From assembly GCA_006937955.1 (NCBI GenBank), contig SSNP01000010.1, positions 2,023,806 through 2,087,805 on the forward strand: a DNA stretch of 64,000 nucleotides, read 5' to 3'. Of this stretch, positions 11,001 to 23,600 are shown one piece after another. A program made the position numbers and the translations under genes. How positions within the stretch are numbered: position 1 is the first letter of the stretch; each line of letters starts with the position of its first letter. A model generated the notes under the pieces. That model was not told the DNA's origin. It ran no database searches and saw only the letters and a list, made by a program, of their open reading frames with translations. This DNA comes from Pachypanchax playfairii (lineage: Eukaryota > Chordata > Actinopteri > Cyprinodontiformes > Aplocheilidae).

Positions 11001-12764
11001 GCTGCTCCTCACTCGTTGTTTCAGGTCTTCCAGGAGACTCTTCACATCACGAGGCTCACTGACAGCAGCAGGATCCTCATTCTCACATTAATGGCTTCCC
11101 AGCTGATCAACACTTGGGGATTGTCCTGTTCTTTATCCAACTTTATTTTAGCAAAATGTTTAAAGTTCTTGCTGAGTGTTTTTCACGGCTCTCTAATGTC
11201 TTCTAACAACTCAGTGATGCAAAACTATATTTTGGATATTATGCAAAAAGTTGATGGCTGCATTTTTAATCCAGAGTATTCTTGTTTATGTTGAGTGTGT
11301 CCTGTTAATTATTTAAACATATTTTTATTGATCCTTCCCTGATATATTCTATATAAAATCCCTCTGGGTTCTTATCAGCCATTGTTGGGTCCTTCTCCTC
11401 TGGTTGTGTCCAAACATTTGTCTGTCTCTCTGACGATGCAAAGAAAGTAAAAATAAAATCATATTAAGTGTTCCTGTCCTGGGAGAATTTATTTAATAGG
11501 TAAAATGTATTTATGAAAAATACAGAAACAAAAATAAACTCTAAATCTGTTTATTGAAGTCAAGACTGTAGAACGGCACATCGGTAGCACATCTCAACAG
11601 GTAGCATATTTCAACAGAGCACTGATTCCAGCAACGGCCGTCTGAGGTACAGCTGCAGAAAAGTTATTTAGTGCTGCTTTAAAGGCCCACTCCGATGAAA
11701 AGCATGTTTTTCATGTTGTTAAAGCAGAACTAAGTAAGTTTTTTCACCTCAATAAATGTTTTCTAGAGTCCCTGTGGGGGTAAACAAGGACTTGGCGGGG
11801 TGATTCGTGGGTCCCTCCCCTCCCTCCGGGGTCTGTGTCCTGAAAGCAGCACTTGCAACTTTCAGTGGATCGGACCCGACTAATTTCGCGAGAACAAACC
11901 TGCTTTACGGCACTCACACTCACGTACATAAATACAAGCATGAAGCCCTTGCCGTTGTTAGCAACGCCACCCTTAGGAGCGCAAAGATGACAATAATACT
12001 CACCTGTCGAGACATTTTCTTGGTTTTGTTTTTCTTTCTTCTTGCAAAAGCGTTCTCTGCGCGTTGTTGTTGGGGGGGGTGGGGGGGGGGGTGGTCTGCG
12101 GGGGAACGTTACGACAGTGAGCTTTCACAGGGGACCAGTAGGGGGAGAGCGAGAGCAAAACTTACTTAGTTCTGCTTTAACATATTTTTGTTGCATTTTT
12201 CTGGTGCTAGAGGACAGATCTTACATTAAGTTCACAATTAAATTTCTAAGTATTTCTGCATTCAAATTGTTATGAATCAATAGCAGACAGAAAACTGTGT
12301 CTAAAAAAAAAAGTGTGTTTGTGATGTAGAAACTCAACTGGGTGGGCCACAAGCTCCTGCATCGCTAGCTTACAGCTAGCGGTAGCGCTAGCATAAACAG
12401 AGAGCTCTCAGCAAAAGGGAGGGGCGGGTCTTCCATGCCAACAAATTGAAGATGAATGCTATTCAGAAACTATGTCCTAGAAAACAGCACAGGTTTGGTG
12501 ATGTTGGGTAAAAACACTAGAATCGTGATTTAAAGACCACTTAGACGTTTTAAATTAGATCAAAAGATGATCAGAGTGGGTCTTTAAGTTGTTTCTTAAG
12601 TTTAAAAGGAAATGTGTCTACAGGCAGCCTGACATGGTTTAGATTTTCCTGTTTCTGATCATGTTTGTGTTTTTTGTTTTTCTCCTTCAGATTTCCACAA
12701 AACTGCTTCATTTGTGGTCACCGGGAGCGTAGATCAAACATTAAAAGTATGGGAGTGTCGCTGA
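8045..12764 (+). CDS. pafah1b1: LIS1, dynein regulator, six C-terminal coding exons
   Basis: Coding exons: 8045-8213, 9355-9457, 9561-9789, 10608-10709, 10835-10991, 12691-12764, all with GT-AG introns and matching phases; stop TGA at 12762-12764. The 277 residues match vertebrate LIS1 from residue 134 to its end (410) without length change. They cover the tail of WD repeat 1 (starting VWDYEMGDFERTLKGH) through WD7 (ending QTLKVWECR), the beta-propeller that binds dynein and the PAF acetylhydrolase catalytic subunits. LIS1 acts in the cytoplasm on dynein, nuclear migration and neuronal migration. The LisH dimerisation motif, coiled coil and most of WD1 are not in the window. The paralogue (a or b copy) cannot be decided here. 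The last intron holds two nested MITEs. Confidence 0.97.
8214..9354 (+). other. pafah1b1 intron with TAATTA-rich segment
   Basis: This 1141-bp intron carries no recognisable repeat. Its end (about 9090-9190) is rich in homeodomain-type cores (ctaattagcc, taattggctaattatgag), which could be a conserved non-coding element. That is a guess from base pattern; no alignment was possible. Confidence 0.3.
11680..12587. mobile_element. Outer MITE in last pafah1b1 intron
   Basis: Terminal inverted repeats of about 18 bp: left taaaggcccactccgatg (about 11680-11697), right the near-complement ending at 12587 (gatcagagtgggtctttaa). The interior is interrupted by a second, smaller MITE. No transposase frame is present. 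Confidence 0.65.
11719..12180. mobile_element. Inner MITE with TTAA ends, nested in the outer MITE
   Basis: A perfect 24-bp inverted repeat lies at 11719-11742 and 12157-12180, beginning ttaaagcagaactaagtaag on the left. Both ends carry TTAA, which is the piggyBac target duplicate; however the symmetry extends two more bases outward, so the assignment is tentative. The interior has a G-run stretch at about 12069-12094 that could form a G-quadruplex. No coding capacity. Confidence 0.75.
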
Positions 12765-12977
12765 TTTGGACCTTGGAGAATTGGACCAACACCCTGATTT
12801 TACCCAGGCGCTCTCCTGGATCCCACACCGCTCCTTCTCCCTCCCCTCCCTCCCTCCCCATCACCTAACCCTGCTCACCTTCCTCTCTTCCAGCTGCACT
12901 CATCATCATCATCGCTCTCTGGTCCAATAACTTTTGTCCTTCTGTGTAAATTATTCCTGGATGTAGATTGAGCTATT

Positions 12978-12983
12978 AATAAA
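12978..12983 (+). promoter_or_regulatory. Proximal polyadenylation signal of pafah1b1
   Basis: AATAAA 214 bases after the stop codon. Further AATAAA signals at 13939-13944 and 15119-15124 could serve longer 3' UTRs, which LIS1 genes commonly have. Confidence 0.5.
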
Positions 12984-15900
12984 TGTTACACAAAAAAGTA
13001 TTCTTGCATGGTAATCCAAAATTGTATACTGTAAATTTACATAACGTTTGTCTAGGAGTACCATAGGTTTAACACGGGGCTGAGCGTCTGTCACGCCGCC
13101 TCATCGACCCACTGAAGGCAGATGTTTTTGACCGGGTGTAAAACGTAGGGCACTAAAAACTGATAATTTAAAGAAATGACAGTGTCTTTAATGTGTAAGA
13201 TTAATTTTTTGTTTATTTTTTTATTTAGGATTTTGTTTGTTTTTCTTCTTTTCACTGTTGTTCCTCTCCTTCACTGTCGTAGCTTGTTGGTGCCTAGCTA
13301 GGTGACATGTTCGAGAGATAAAGACAGGAAAAGCAGATAAAAGATGTCTGTGGGGTTTTGTTAATCTGTATCTTTATAACATCACTTCTCAAGTGTGCAT
13401 ACCATTTCTCTTCATGTGGAACTAGGTAATATTTTATTGGCTGTATATACGGATGTTTCTTACTGTCGTCCTTGGACCTGGGGGCTCGTTCAGCTTTGTA
13501 CTTTTCTCATGGTGGTACGTGAACCACTGCTAAGCTTTAGATACATTGTTTTCTTTAAAAAATAAGTGGCTTTGTGAAGCTTCTGACAAAACGCCTGAAG
13601 TAGCGAGCCGGTTAGTTCCCCCATCGGTGAGCCGCCTGCGTCACTGCAGATGTGGGCGTGGCTCGCTTTGGACACAGATTCCTGTGTGTCCATGTGTGGA
13701 TCTTTTGTCTGAGCTTTATCTGCTTTACACTTTGCATCCCTCACGTCGGGTCAGCTGCAGCTAGTTAACTCACGGTGCCGCTGATGGATCGAGTCATGAT
13801 GAATAGTCAAAGTGAGCCCCCACCACCCGCCCTCGGTTTGATATCTGGGATGTGCAAAGATCTTTTATTTCTGACTACGTCCTTGCAGGAGAAAATTATT
13901 TTGTGTGAAAAACACTTTTCTTCTTTTAAAAAAAAAGGAATAAATGTAAATTTCTGAGATCTGGCAGTTTTGTATATTCGCACTAGTTTTTGTTGGGGAA
14001 CATCAGCTGCAGATGTACCAGGTGATCTGGTCTGTCTGAGGGAGATTTCCTGCCTGCAGAAACAACCATTCCATGTTACCTTGTAGGACAAAAAGCAAAG
14101 AAACACGGCTTATTAATCTTGCACATCCCTGTATTTTCTACAGCTTTGGTCGTTTATTAGCGATCAGAGATAACGTTGACATTTCATGACGCTGATACAA
14201 ACATAAACCTGATTTCAGATCAGCCGTTTCATTCCATTTCTCAGCTAACAAATTCCTCTGCTTCTTCTCTTTGCTTCTTTGGCAAGTTTTCCTCTTCGTG
14301 TGTGTACTGGATGTGGTAATCTGCTCGAGCTCTTACTAGTGGCTGCTGTGAGCCTTACGTGACCTGTCGATGTAGCACTGCTGCATGTAAACCTGCATCC
14401 AGAGGCAGAGCTGTCAGAACAGATACAAGCTCCTTCATACCAGACTAACTGGTTTAATTAAAGTGACTGTGGTTTGAATCAGGATTAATTTAGCCTTTAT
14501 GCTGAGATCTATAATAATCTCTTCAGTCAGAATAAAGGAAGTAGTTGTGTATCCAAAACGATTCCTTTAAAACAGCTGTTACCAGCTGGTTTGTTGAGTT
14601 CAGACAGCTCTGTTGTTTGGTTTGGTGAGAGGCTGGTTTGTTGTGTTTGATGCTATTTGAGGAAGGTTTCTACAGCCTCCTCATGTTAATGCAGGGGGAT
14701 TGTGGCAGACTAGGATGCCCCACAGGAGAAATCCTCTCTTTCAGGGGATCTCTTTGATGTTAGACCTCTTTCAAAGCTTTTATTTTATTTATTTATTTCC
14801 TATAAGCTGTTTTCTCTGTCCAAAATATCTGAGACAAAGACTTTGGGTGAAGAGAGAAGCAGTTTCATTTGTAATTAAATTTGGCATGGCTAAAGAAGAC
14901 GCCAGTGTGTCAATCATTCAAGAGACAAAGCCAAAAATGGAAACGAGTGTCCTTACGATCCGGTCCGTCTTGAGAAAAGACAAAAAGAGTCGGCTCAGGA
15001 TCACGCTATGACACGCCAGACCACAACGTGAAAATCACAAAAATGGTTTCCTTGGTTTGACATAAAGAAGGAGGTCGGGCTGATGTGTATTCTGTTTATT
15101 TTGTAAGAATTGGTTTAAAATAAAGCTGCTGTTTGTATGCAAGTGCTGAAAAAAGTCCACTTGCAGGTCCCAAGCAATCCCTGTGCTGCTGTGGTCCGGT
15201 ATGTGAGGCGACCCACGGGCGGGTCTGTGGGTCGTTTCCCACCGGGAGCTGCCTGTGAACCACATCCGAGGGCTTCAGACTGTACAGTTTGCTCCAACAG
15301 GAGAGCTCATGATGTTTTTGCCACTAAGGTTTCACTCTTCACTCAGCAAACTGTTAACAATATACCTGGATGTCATTATTGTTTGGGATATAATAAAAGA
15401 AGGAAATCTGCATCTGTGCATCCTGCTCATTTATTCTGATGATATAAAACATGTTTGTTTTAAAATAATTAAAGCCACAGCTCTAAAAACCAGAAATTAA
15501 TTTTAGTATTTATGAGAATCTGTTATGACTATTTATAAAAGGCTAAATTAGTCAAAGTTCTATAAACAACAATGTTTTTACTTCTCAAAAGAGAAGTATA
15601 AAGTTTAAACTACATAGTTTTACTGTCCATGCTGGATCATAAAGCTGAAATTAAAGGACTGACATGAGTGACAATCTGGATTTGTAATTATTTTCTAGTG
15701 TTTTTCTTGTTGATTGATTCAGCAGAATATTTCATACAGTTACACAAAAAGGGACAACAAGATGGACTGCTTTATTTATTTTTCTGAGGCAGCAGCTGCT
15801 AACAATGAGACCTTTGCACCTGTCGACAAGTATATGATCCACTCCTTAAAGAGCATCAGATGTGCCAGATTCGTCTCCACTCTGCAGTCTTCAGATGATC

Positions 15901-16529
15901 AATGAGAGTAAGATCTGAGTTCATGGAAGGCTGCTGGAGAACAGTCCAGTGCTGTTTCTAACTGTGTGTTTTGGGTCATTATCCTATTGGAGGACACAAG
16001 CTTTCTGACACATTTCGCTCCAGAATACCTCCAAAGTTTAAAAAAAACAAACAAACTCATCCTGTAATTCTTAGGCAGAGTGATCAGTGAAGACATGAAG
16101 AATCAAAGCATTGAAACATTAATGATACACATCTGAGGAAAAGAAAAATCAGCTGTTGCCTTTAGGGAATGTTTAAATTCAACAATGAATTTATTCATTT
16201 TATCCTGCACTGTGACGGTTAAAGCCATCAAACAACATTTGTTGTTTTTATATAGAGACTTATGGAAGTGTGACTACGACTAATGAATAAACAAAGCAGA
16301 GAGTTTAAAAATCTTAGCACACATTTTTATGTTGAATGTATTATTTTTAAATTAAAATGCACTTTTATCTCTATTTTCTTCAAACAACAAGTTAAACAAA
16401 ATAACAACTGTAATAGTTGTTTTATAACTTAATATAAAAATTATAACTGAGTAATTTATCTTTGGGGATTAATAAAGTGAGATTTAATTTATTCCTTGTA
16501 AGACACTTTTAAAGTTTAACTTTAGTCAG

Positions 16530-16864
16530 TCATTATCTTTACCTGCTTATTCCTGTTGTGGGGACCTGGTCTCTATCTCCAGTTGTCATTGGGCGACAAG
16601 CGGAGTTACACCTGGACATGTCACCTGTCCATCACAGGGCCACATAGAGACAGACAAACAATCACACCTAGGGACAATTTAGAGTTGCCAAGTAACCTCA
16701 AGCATATTCTTTGGTCTGTGGGAGGAAGCTGCAGTCCCTGGAGAAAACACACATGGTCACGGTGACCATGCAAACTCCATACAGAAAGTTCCCAGACAGG
16801 TTTCGAACCCAGGACCTTCTAGCGGCAAGACAACAGTGCTACCAGCTGCACCACTGTGCAGCCC
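16530..16864 (-). mobile_element. tRNA-derived SINE-like element, copy 1
   Basis: Read on the minus strand it starts gggctgcacagtggtgcagc, has a box-B-like ggttcgaaacc (plus 16799-16809), then the body typical of a very common fish repeat (gcagcttcctcccacaga; spacer; gatggacaggtgac). Two further copies lie at 53394-53684 and 61000-61293. I do not assign a family name. Confidence 0.75.
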
Positions 16865-17131
16865 AACAATTATTTTAATTTTATTTTATTCTGTAACAAA
16901 ATAATTAGTTAATTATAAAATGCAAGGACCTGTAAAGATGAGTAGTATTGATCTAGTTTGTCTCTACATTTTAAACATGCACAGTAAACAAGATCCGATA
17001 AAAGTTAAATCATATAACAAAATACAGTTTGAAAAATGGTTAAAATCCACAAATAATTAATTTTTTTTACAAATGATACCAGTATAAAAAACAAAGACCT
17101 TGTGAAAAATTTTTTGCTTGAAACGTTTACG

Positions 17132-17217
17132 TGACGTTGTGATGACGTCTACGCGCACCGGCGTAAAGTGGTGACGTTGAAGGCAGGAAGAGAGCTGCAG
17201 AAAAACGTTTAGACAAC
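17132..17217 (+). promoter_or_regulatory. Probable mettl16 promoter and non-coding exon 1
   Basis: Three CRE-type TGACGT cores lie within 46 bp (17132, 17143, 17172) in a locally CpG-rich stretch. A good splice donor (gtgagt) at 17218 could join to the acceptor at 17604-17605, ten bases before the mettl16 start codon. Exon 1 and the start site are inferred, not seen directly. Confidence 0.45.
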
Positions 17218-17615
17218 GTGAGTTTTGGAGTTTGTTTACGGTTTTTTTGCGCAGAATAATTTAACCCCAGAGACGGAATATCAACCAGCAGCAGATAAAG
17301 GTGTTAGAAATCTAACCAGGTATCAAAGAAACCTGATAATATTAAACTTTTGGAGCTAGCTTAAGTTTAGCTCATCGATCGAGTCAGTTTGGTAGTTTGT
17401 ACTCGGGTTAAAAGTGAAGATATGTGTCTGTTTTCTAAGTTTTATCATCATCTGGTAAATGTTTCCTGCGTTGCTGTCAGCTGCAGCAGATCTTTGAGTT
17501 TCAGACGAGTTAAAATAAACAGTTTGATTTTGTGTGAGATGTCTGGTGTTTATTCTGTACAGTCAGGATTGTTTTTTTTTCTTCTTGTTGTTGTTTTTTT
17601 ATCAGGTTTGTAAAC

Positions 17616-20600
17616 ATGTCTCTCAATAAGTCCATGCATCCTCGGAACCGGTACAAAGACAAACCTCCGGACTTCGCCTACCTTGCCGCCAAATATCCAG
17701 AATTTCAGCAGCACGTGCACATCAGCCTAACAGGAAGACCTGTGTAAGTGCACGAGCTCTTTCTGTTTGGGTCTGTCTCTTCATCTTCGTAGCACCAAAT
17801 CTGGTCCTCTGTGAACTTTATATTTACTGGAAACTCACAGCTTTGATCAGCTTCCTTCCACTATCTGAATGTGACAAAAAAGTTTCTGAAATAAACCTGT
17901 TCTTTGCACTTCATGTGCAACTTTGGCTCCATGCAGAAATTAATTTTTTAAACTTTTTTGTGAAAGTATTTGATGCTTCATTCTGCAAAACGGCACCAGA
18001 ATTAATTTCTGCAGCTGCTATAAGGGTGCTTTAATTTTGAAGGCTTAAAGGAAGTGGTCATGCTGTTATCTACAACATTGTAAATAAACTTTAACTAGAA
18101 AAGCACTCGGAGAGCGCAGACCTCCGACCAGGCATCACTTGGACATATTGTAAAAATTACTATGGCCGTATCCTTAAAAAAATTCCTGGATCCAGACAGT
18201 AATCCGGATCACCCCCGAAATCTAAATGATTGTTCCTTGGGTCATTTCTGACCTTTCCTGAAATTTTCATCGAAATCCATCCATATGTTGTTGAGTTATC
18301 CTGCTAAGAGACAGACTGACCCCAATGAAAACATTACCTCCTTGGCGGAGGTAAAAATCCAAAATACTGATAAATAAAAAGTCTTATTTTCTTTTTTAAG
18401 TTATTTTTTTTATTTGTCTAAGTCTGTATTTAAATTTTTTGTATATTCAGTAATGAGTGTTTAATGTATAAGTTTCATCTTTTATCACAAGACTGAGGTC
18501 AGTGTGAGTCAAACAGTTTTTAATGCTTGTTAAACATATTTCCTTTGAGCCAGAGTTGTTGTTTGATTGGTGCTTTCTGATGAGCGCCATCACACAGAAG
18601 GGGCGTGTCAGCATGTTGTCCAACAGGACTAAGTGTCCCAGAGGAATAGGTGAGCACAAGGGAGTCACATGGTTAAAACCATCAAATTATTTCCCCTTGA
18701 GGATTTTTTTTTTTGTAATTGATAGATCGTAGTAACTCAGTGAATCGTTTGACTCGTGCATTCCTAAATGTCATCATGTGATCAGCACCTGAAACACGGA
18801 GGACATGTTGGAGTTCTTTTATCTTAGCCAGCAGCATGAATGCATGTCCAGGATTTTTGCAGCTTTCTGCGAGTTGGCTGCAGTTCTTGTTAACTGTCTG
18901 CAGAAATGTGGCTCCTTCTCCCCGTCAGCCTGTCGTTCCTTCAGAGGAGGGATTAGCAAGGTTTTGTATTTTTCAAGAACCTCATCTTCTGGGTTTTTAA
19001 GTATTTAAGCAGTGAGTTGAGGGATGAGAGTAATCTTGGGGAGACACTCACTCAATCCTCAGAGGAGATACGTCCCCCCTCATTCTGGGAGCGCTGGTGG
19101 AGACGACTGATAGCAGCTCGGACCAGAAGGCAGCAGCAGAAACGTGGTGGATTTGATTTTTAATGGAAATGGGAAAGAGATTAATCCCCAAAACAGCCAG
19201 AATGTTGATTTGTTTCAGTGTTTCTGCTCTCAGATCTGGCAGATAGAGGAGTGGGATTAGGAAGAAGGAAGGGTTATTAAAAATAAATTAGCCTGGTTGA
19301 CACGTCATTTAAAAATGGTCAATTTACTCACCAGTTTTGTTCCAAGATGTTTTATTAATCATGTTCTCAGCAGTGGAGGGAAAATGGAGGTATAATTACA
19401 ACCCCTGATGATTTTCAATTGATTAATGTAACCTTCCAGTGATGCACAGCTGGGCTCTTCATGTTCGTTTTCTGTGTGTTTCGCTTCAATCAAATCTCAC
19501 CTGGTCAGGTTCTTTATATTTTTCTGATATTTGACTTGTTAAATCAGCTGTGAGGATGTCGCATCTGGAATCACTTGATTTGTGTTGACTTTACTGCACC
19601 GAGTTGTGGTTGGTATTTTGTTCTTGTTTGAGTTACTCCAAGACTAAAGACATGTTTTATTTCTGTGTGTTCATGTAGTTTTTAGCAAAATATCTCATAA
19701 AACAAAAGAAGGATTTTAATTAAACCTCCATAGAAGTACATGTACAACTGAAAACCTCAGAGAATTTACTCGCCCAGCTCATCAGCCTTTACCAGCTTGT
19801 TGTTTTGGTTGATTTGGATTAAAGACTGTTATTAAATGACTTGAAAATATGTTGTTTTTAGGGACACACTGATACTAATATACTCGTATCGGTATCGGTT
19901 AGGTAACCGATACCAGGAACCGATGGTTAAAATGTGTAAACTCTGCAATAATTTCACATGAATGTTCATTTTTCACTTTACTTCTACATTTAAGCTCATT
20001 TTCACAGTTTACTTTAAAACTCAGTGATTTTTAGTTGATTCTTCTTATTTTGCTCAGTTTGTGTATAAATATATAAATCCATGACATGATAGAAGATTCT
20101 GCTTATCAGCACAGAATGTTTCCCAGTGCTGAGTGTGTTTTAATACAGCTGTGTGTGTGTGTTAGTGTGTGTTTTCATGCTGATTGTGTGGAGCATGAAC
20201 TCCCAGCAGCTTGTGTTTAACTCCTCCTGCCATCTCACTCATGTCTGTTCCTCAGTTCTCCTCATGGTTCACACGCGCTTCCCCACCTGCCTGCAAGTTT
20301 TCTATCATGTTTGTCCCCCTCCGCATCCCGTCAGTGGCGTAAGCACGCAGGGGTGAACCTGCGTGGCATCGTAGGCGCAAACCTCGGGCACGCTCACGTT
20401 CCTTCAGCCATTGCTCCAGCGTGGCTGGATTTGCGTGCTCCCCTCATTTGTTCGGTAGGCGTGGTTGCCATGGAGATTCACAGTGGTGCTGCTGCTGATG
20501 ATGATAGGCACGATCGGTCTGCATTGCACACTCACACACACACACGCGGAGGGCTAAAAATAGAGCAGCGGCCCGAGTTGCCTTACTGTTTGAATATTGA

Positions 20601-23600
20601 TCTTTATCTACTGATGCCTGAGAAGCGAGAGATGAACACGCGTGTGAGGCTGGAGAGATTATGTTGATGTGTGAATCCTTCAACAAATGAAATCATGGCA
20701 GGATGTTGTGCTAATGAAGCTCATCCCTGATGTAAGTCTGTCCTATTATTAGTACATCACATATAATCCAGTGTTGGTCAGTCTGTGATGATATAGTGAC
20801 TCTGCAGTGTTAACATTACTAACACCAGATATAAAACATAAAGGGCTTGTTAATAAATAAATAAATGTAAACCTGGATTATTATGAGGCTCCACAGACGG
20901 ATTTCTTCCCATAAACCAACTCAAGAATCCAACATTGACTGATTAGATTTAATATGAATAAAAATAAAATTATTGACACCCAGATTATTTGAGGTAAATA
21001 AATAAATGAGTTTAAACTGGATTTTACTCTTTTTATGAAGGTATTTGTTTATCAGTATGTGTCTTGATGCTCCGGTCTGATTTTTAGACCCAAAAGACGA
21101 CAAACAACATGAAAATGATGGAAATGATAAATATACTTTTATTTGTTCAGATGATCTGATTAAAACTGCTGAATCTTTTACAGATTGCAGATTATTAATC
21201 CAAGATCAGATTTATATTTTCTGCTTGTACTTCCATCTTTACCAGCTGTAGAAGCGCTTCCTCGACCATGTGTGGTGTGAGACACTCCCACTCACCAGGA
21301 TGGGCCTAATTACATCTGCCAAGGTGTGAAAAAGCGTTCTGCGATGCTTTAATTACGTCCGTCTCGCCCACTGGTTCTGTGTGACAGCTAAAGCACCAAA
21401 CGGTGGGACTGAGAGTTTGGGAATAAGAAGTGGGATGTTTGAGTCAGAATCTTTTGCCATCAAGAAGGGATTTGAATTTAACGAGCTGCTTTTCGTCCCT
21501 CGTTGTCCCTCATGTGTGCACCTCTGTGTAAAATGAGGTTCTGATTAAGGAGCTGCAGCAGGTTAATGAATTGCTGCATTAAGAGCAGTTTGGTAAATTG
21601 CTGTCAAGTGGTCTCTGAAGTAAAACAAGCCGACCAGCAAGACGCTGAAGAGAATCACAATCCTCCTCCAGGGGAGATGCAGGTTTCATTCAACCATCTG
21701 GAATAACAACAAGTTATTTTTATCTTCTGTCTGCAAGGTGTGAATATGAGAAAATTGATTCTGTCAACCTAAATGTCAAACTACATTTCTTTGCAGATGA
21801 TTAATTTGTACTTGACGGGATGTTTTTTTTAATCTTTTAGCTAAATATGCTCTTCTTTTAGCGTAAACTTCAAAGAGCCGGAGGCGGTGCGAGCGCTGAC
21901 CTGCACCCTGCTGAAGGAGGACTTTGGTTTGACCATCGATATCCCTCTGGAGCGCCTCATACCCACCGTCCCCCTGCGCCTCAACTACATCCACTGGGTG
22001 GAGGACCTCATCGATGGCCAGAAGGAGCTGCGCAGGGGCATCGACATTGGTATGAAAGTTTTTAGAGTCACGAAAGATGTAGATTAAGCTTCATGTTGGA
22101 TTCTGGTTTCATTGTTTTCCTTTGGTTATGTACTTCCTGTCCCATTAAAGCCTGATGCAGCGTATAGAGTTTGTAGCTTTCATAGTTAATAAGCACCAAA
22201 GGTCAATATAGTTAAAATAGATCATCCTTTTGCATTACACTGAATTTAAATCAGCATATTATAGTGTTGGATCCATGTCAAATAATTCAAAGTTGCCTGA
22301 AAATGAATTTGCTAAAAATTGCACAAGTTTCAAAGTGAAACTTTAAATCAGAAACTGTTTGAGATACTGATCTAATCTTTTCATTATATGGGTAGATGAG
22401 GGGGTCACCTGCAGCCCCCTGGATGATTTAACATGAAATGACCCTGATTGGAAGCTCTTATAGAAGAAGAGTGGAGCTGTCTTCTGTCTGATGGATCACC
22501 ACCGTCACCCCCTTTAGAAACAGCCTGGAGTGAATAATGCAGCTTGTTACATCTGAATGATTTAATTCTCACTGCTGGGACTGACGTTTATTGGCTCTTT
22601 AGCATCAGACATTTAGGATCTTAACCCATCATACCTGCTTTTATGTTAAACATCATTAGACATTTCTGTATCGTTCACTAACAGCATCAGTTTGTCTTTG
22701 CTGTGATCCATAAATCACTGTCAGGTACCTGAGCTTTGTTCTTGTTTCCTGTTTCTTCAGGAACTGGAGCATCTTGTATTTATCCTTTACTGGGCGCCAC
22801 CATGAACGGCTGGTACTTCCTCGCCACAGAGGTGGACGACATCTGCTTCGACTACGCAAAGAAGAACGTGGAGCAGAACAACATGTCTGACCTGATAAAA
22901 GGTGAGTGTGATTAAGACTGGTGGTCCACGCTGTCGGGAGGACAGGACTGATGACAACACTCGCCTTTTCTTCACCTGACATTTCTTTTTCTGAATGCCC
23001 AAAACAATCAGTAACGCCTCCAGGTAGGTTCAGACCCGTTCTGGCGTGTTTCCATTACCCTTTTCAGGGCTGACCACCTCTGCCTCGGTCCGAAGCGACC
23101 CAACTCACCCACCGTGGACTGATTGGTCCAGTAAAGTGATGTCAGTCACATTCATCGTGGTGATGTCACAGAACGGCGCCTGATTGACCTCAAATATGAT
23201 GTCTGCATGTCGTGCAGGTTTTTTCTTCAGAAAGAGTCACAGTCTGAGTACGAAGTATAGAAATAACTCGACATCCTCCATTATTGTTTTCTGCTCTCAA
23301 TTCACACGTCCATGTTTGTTTACTACTCTTGTGTCGATTACGAATGACATCACGGACCTGTTGCACCACTTGCTAAGCTGAGCGCAGACCACGCCCTCAC
23401 GCGCGTCCACGTTCCTGAGATGGTAATGGAAACACAACCGTCTTGTCCTGTACCGTGCTGACCCGTATCGTGCCGTGCTGACCCGTACCGTGCTGACCCG
23501 TGCCACGCTGACCCGACCCGTGCCGCGCTGACCCGTATCGTGCCGTGCTGACCCGTACCGCGCTGACCTGACCCGACCCGTGCTGTGCTGACCCGTACCG

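Larger units (their letters stand above)
12765..17130 (+). other. pafah1b1 3' UTR and spacer to mettl16
   Basis: The stretch begins as pafah1b1 3' UTR. Which AATAAA (12978, 13939 or 15119) ends the main transcript cannot be decided. No open frame here looks coding. From about 15150 on it is AT-rich spacer with one SINE copy (16530-16864). Confidence 0.5.
17744..21861 (+). other. mettl16 intron 1
   Basis: Contains a LINE/SINE tail (18096-18357), a palindromic DNA-transposon relic (19861-19926), and a short CA run near 20530. Segments at about 19020-19450 and 21280-21600 look unique, with AATTA cores, and could be conserved non-coding elements, which was not testable. No exon was seen. Confidence 0.5.

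Noticed and set aside
16799..16809. tRNA gene at the box-B-like sequence
   Set aside because: It is the tRNA-like head of a SINE. The cloverleaf is not intact, and two other copies share the same non-tRNA body.
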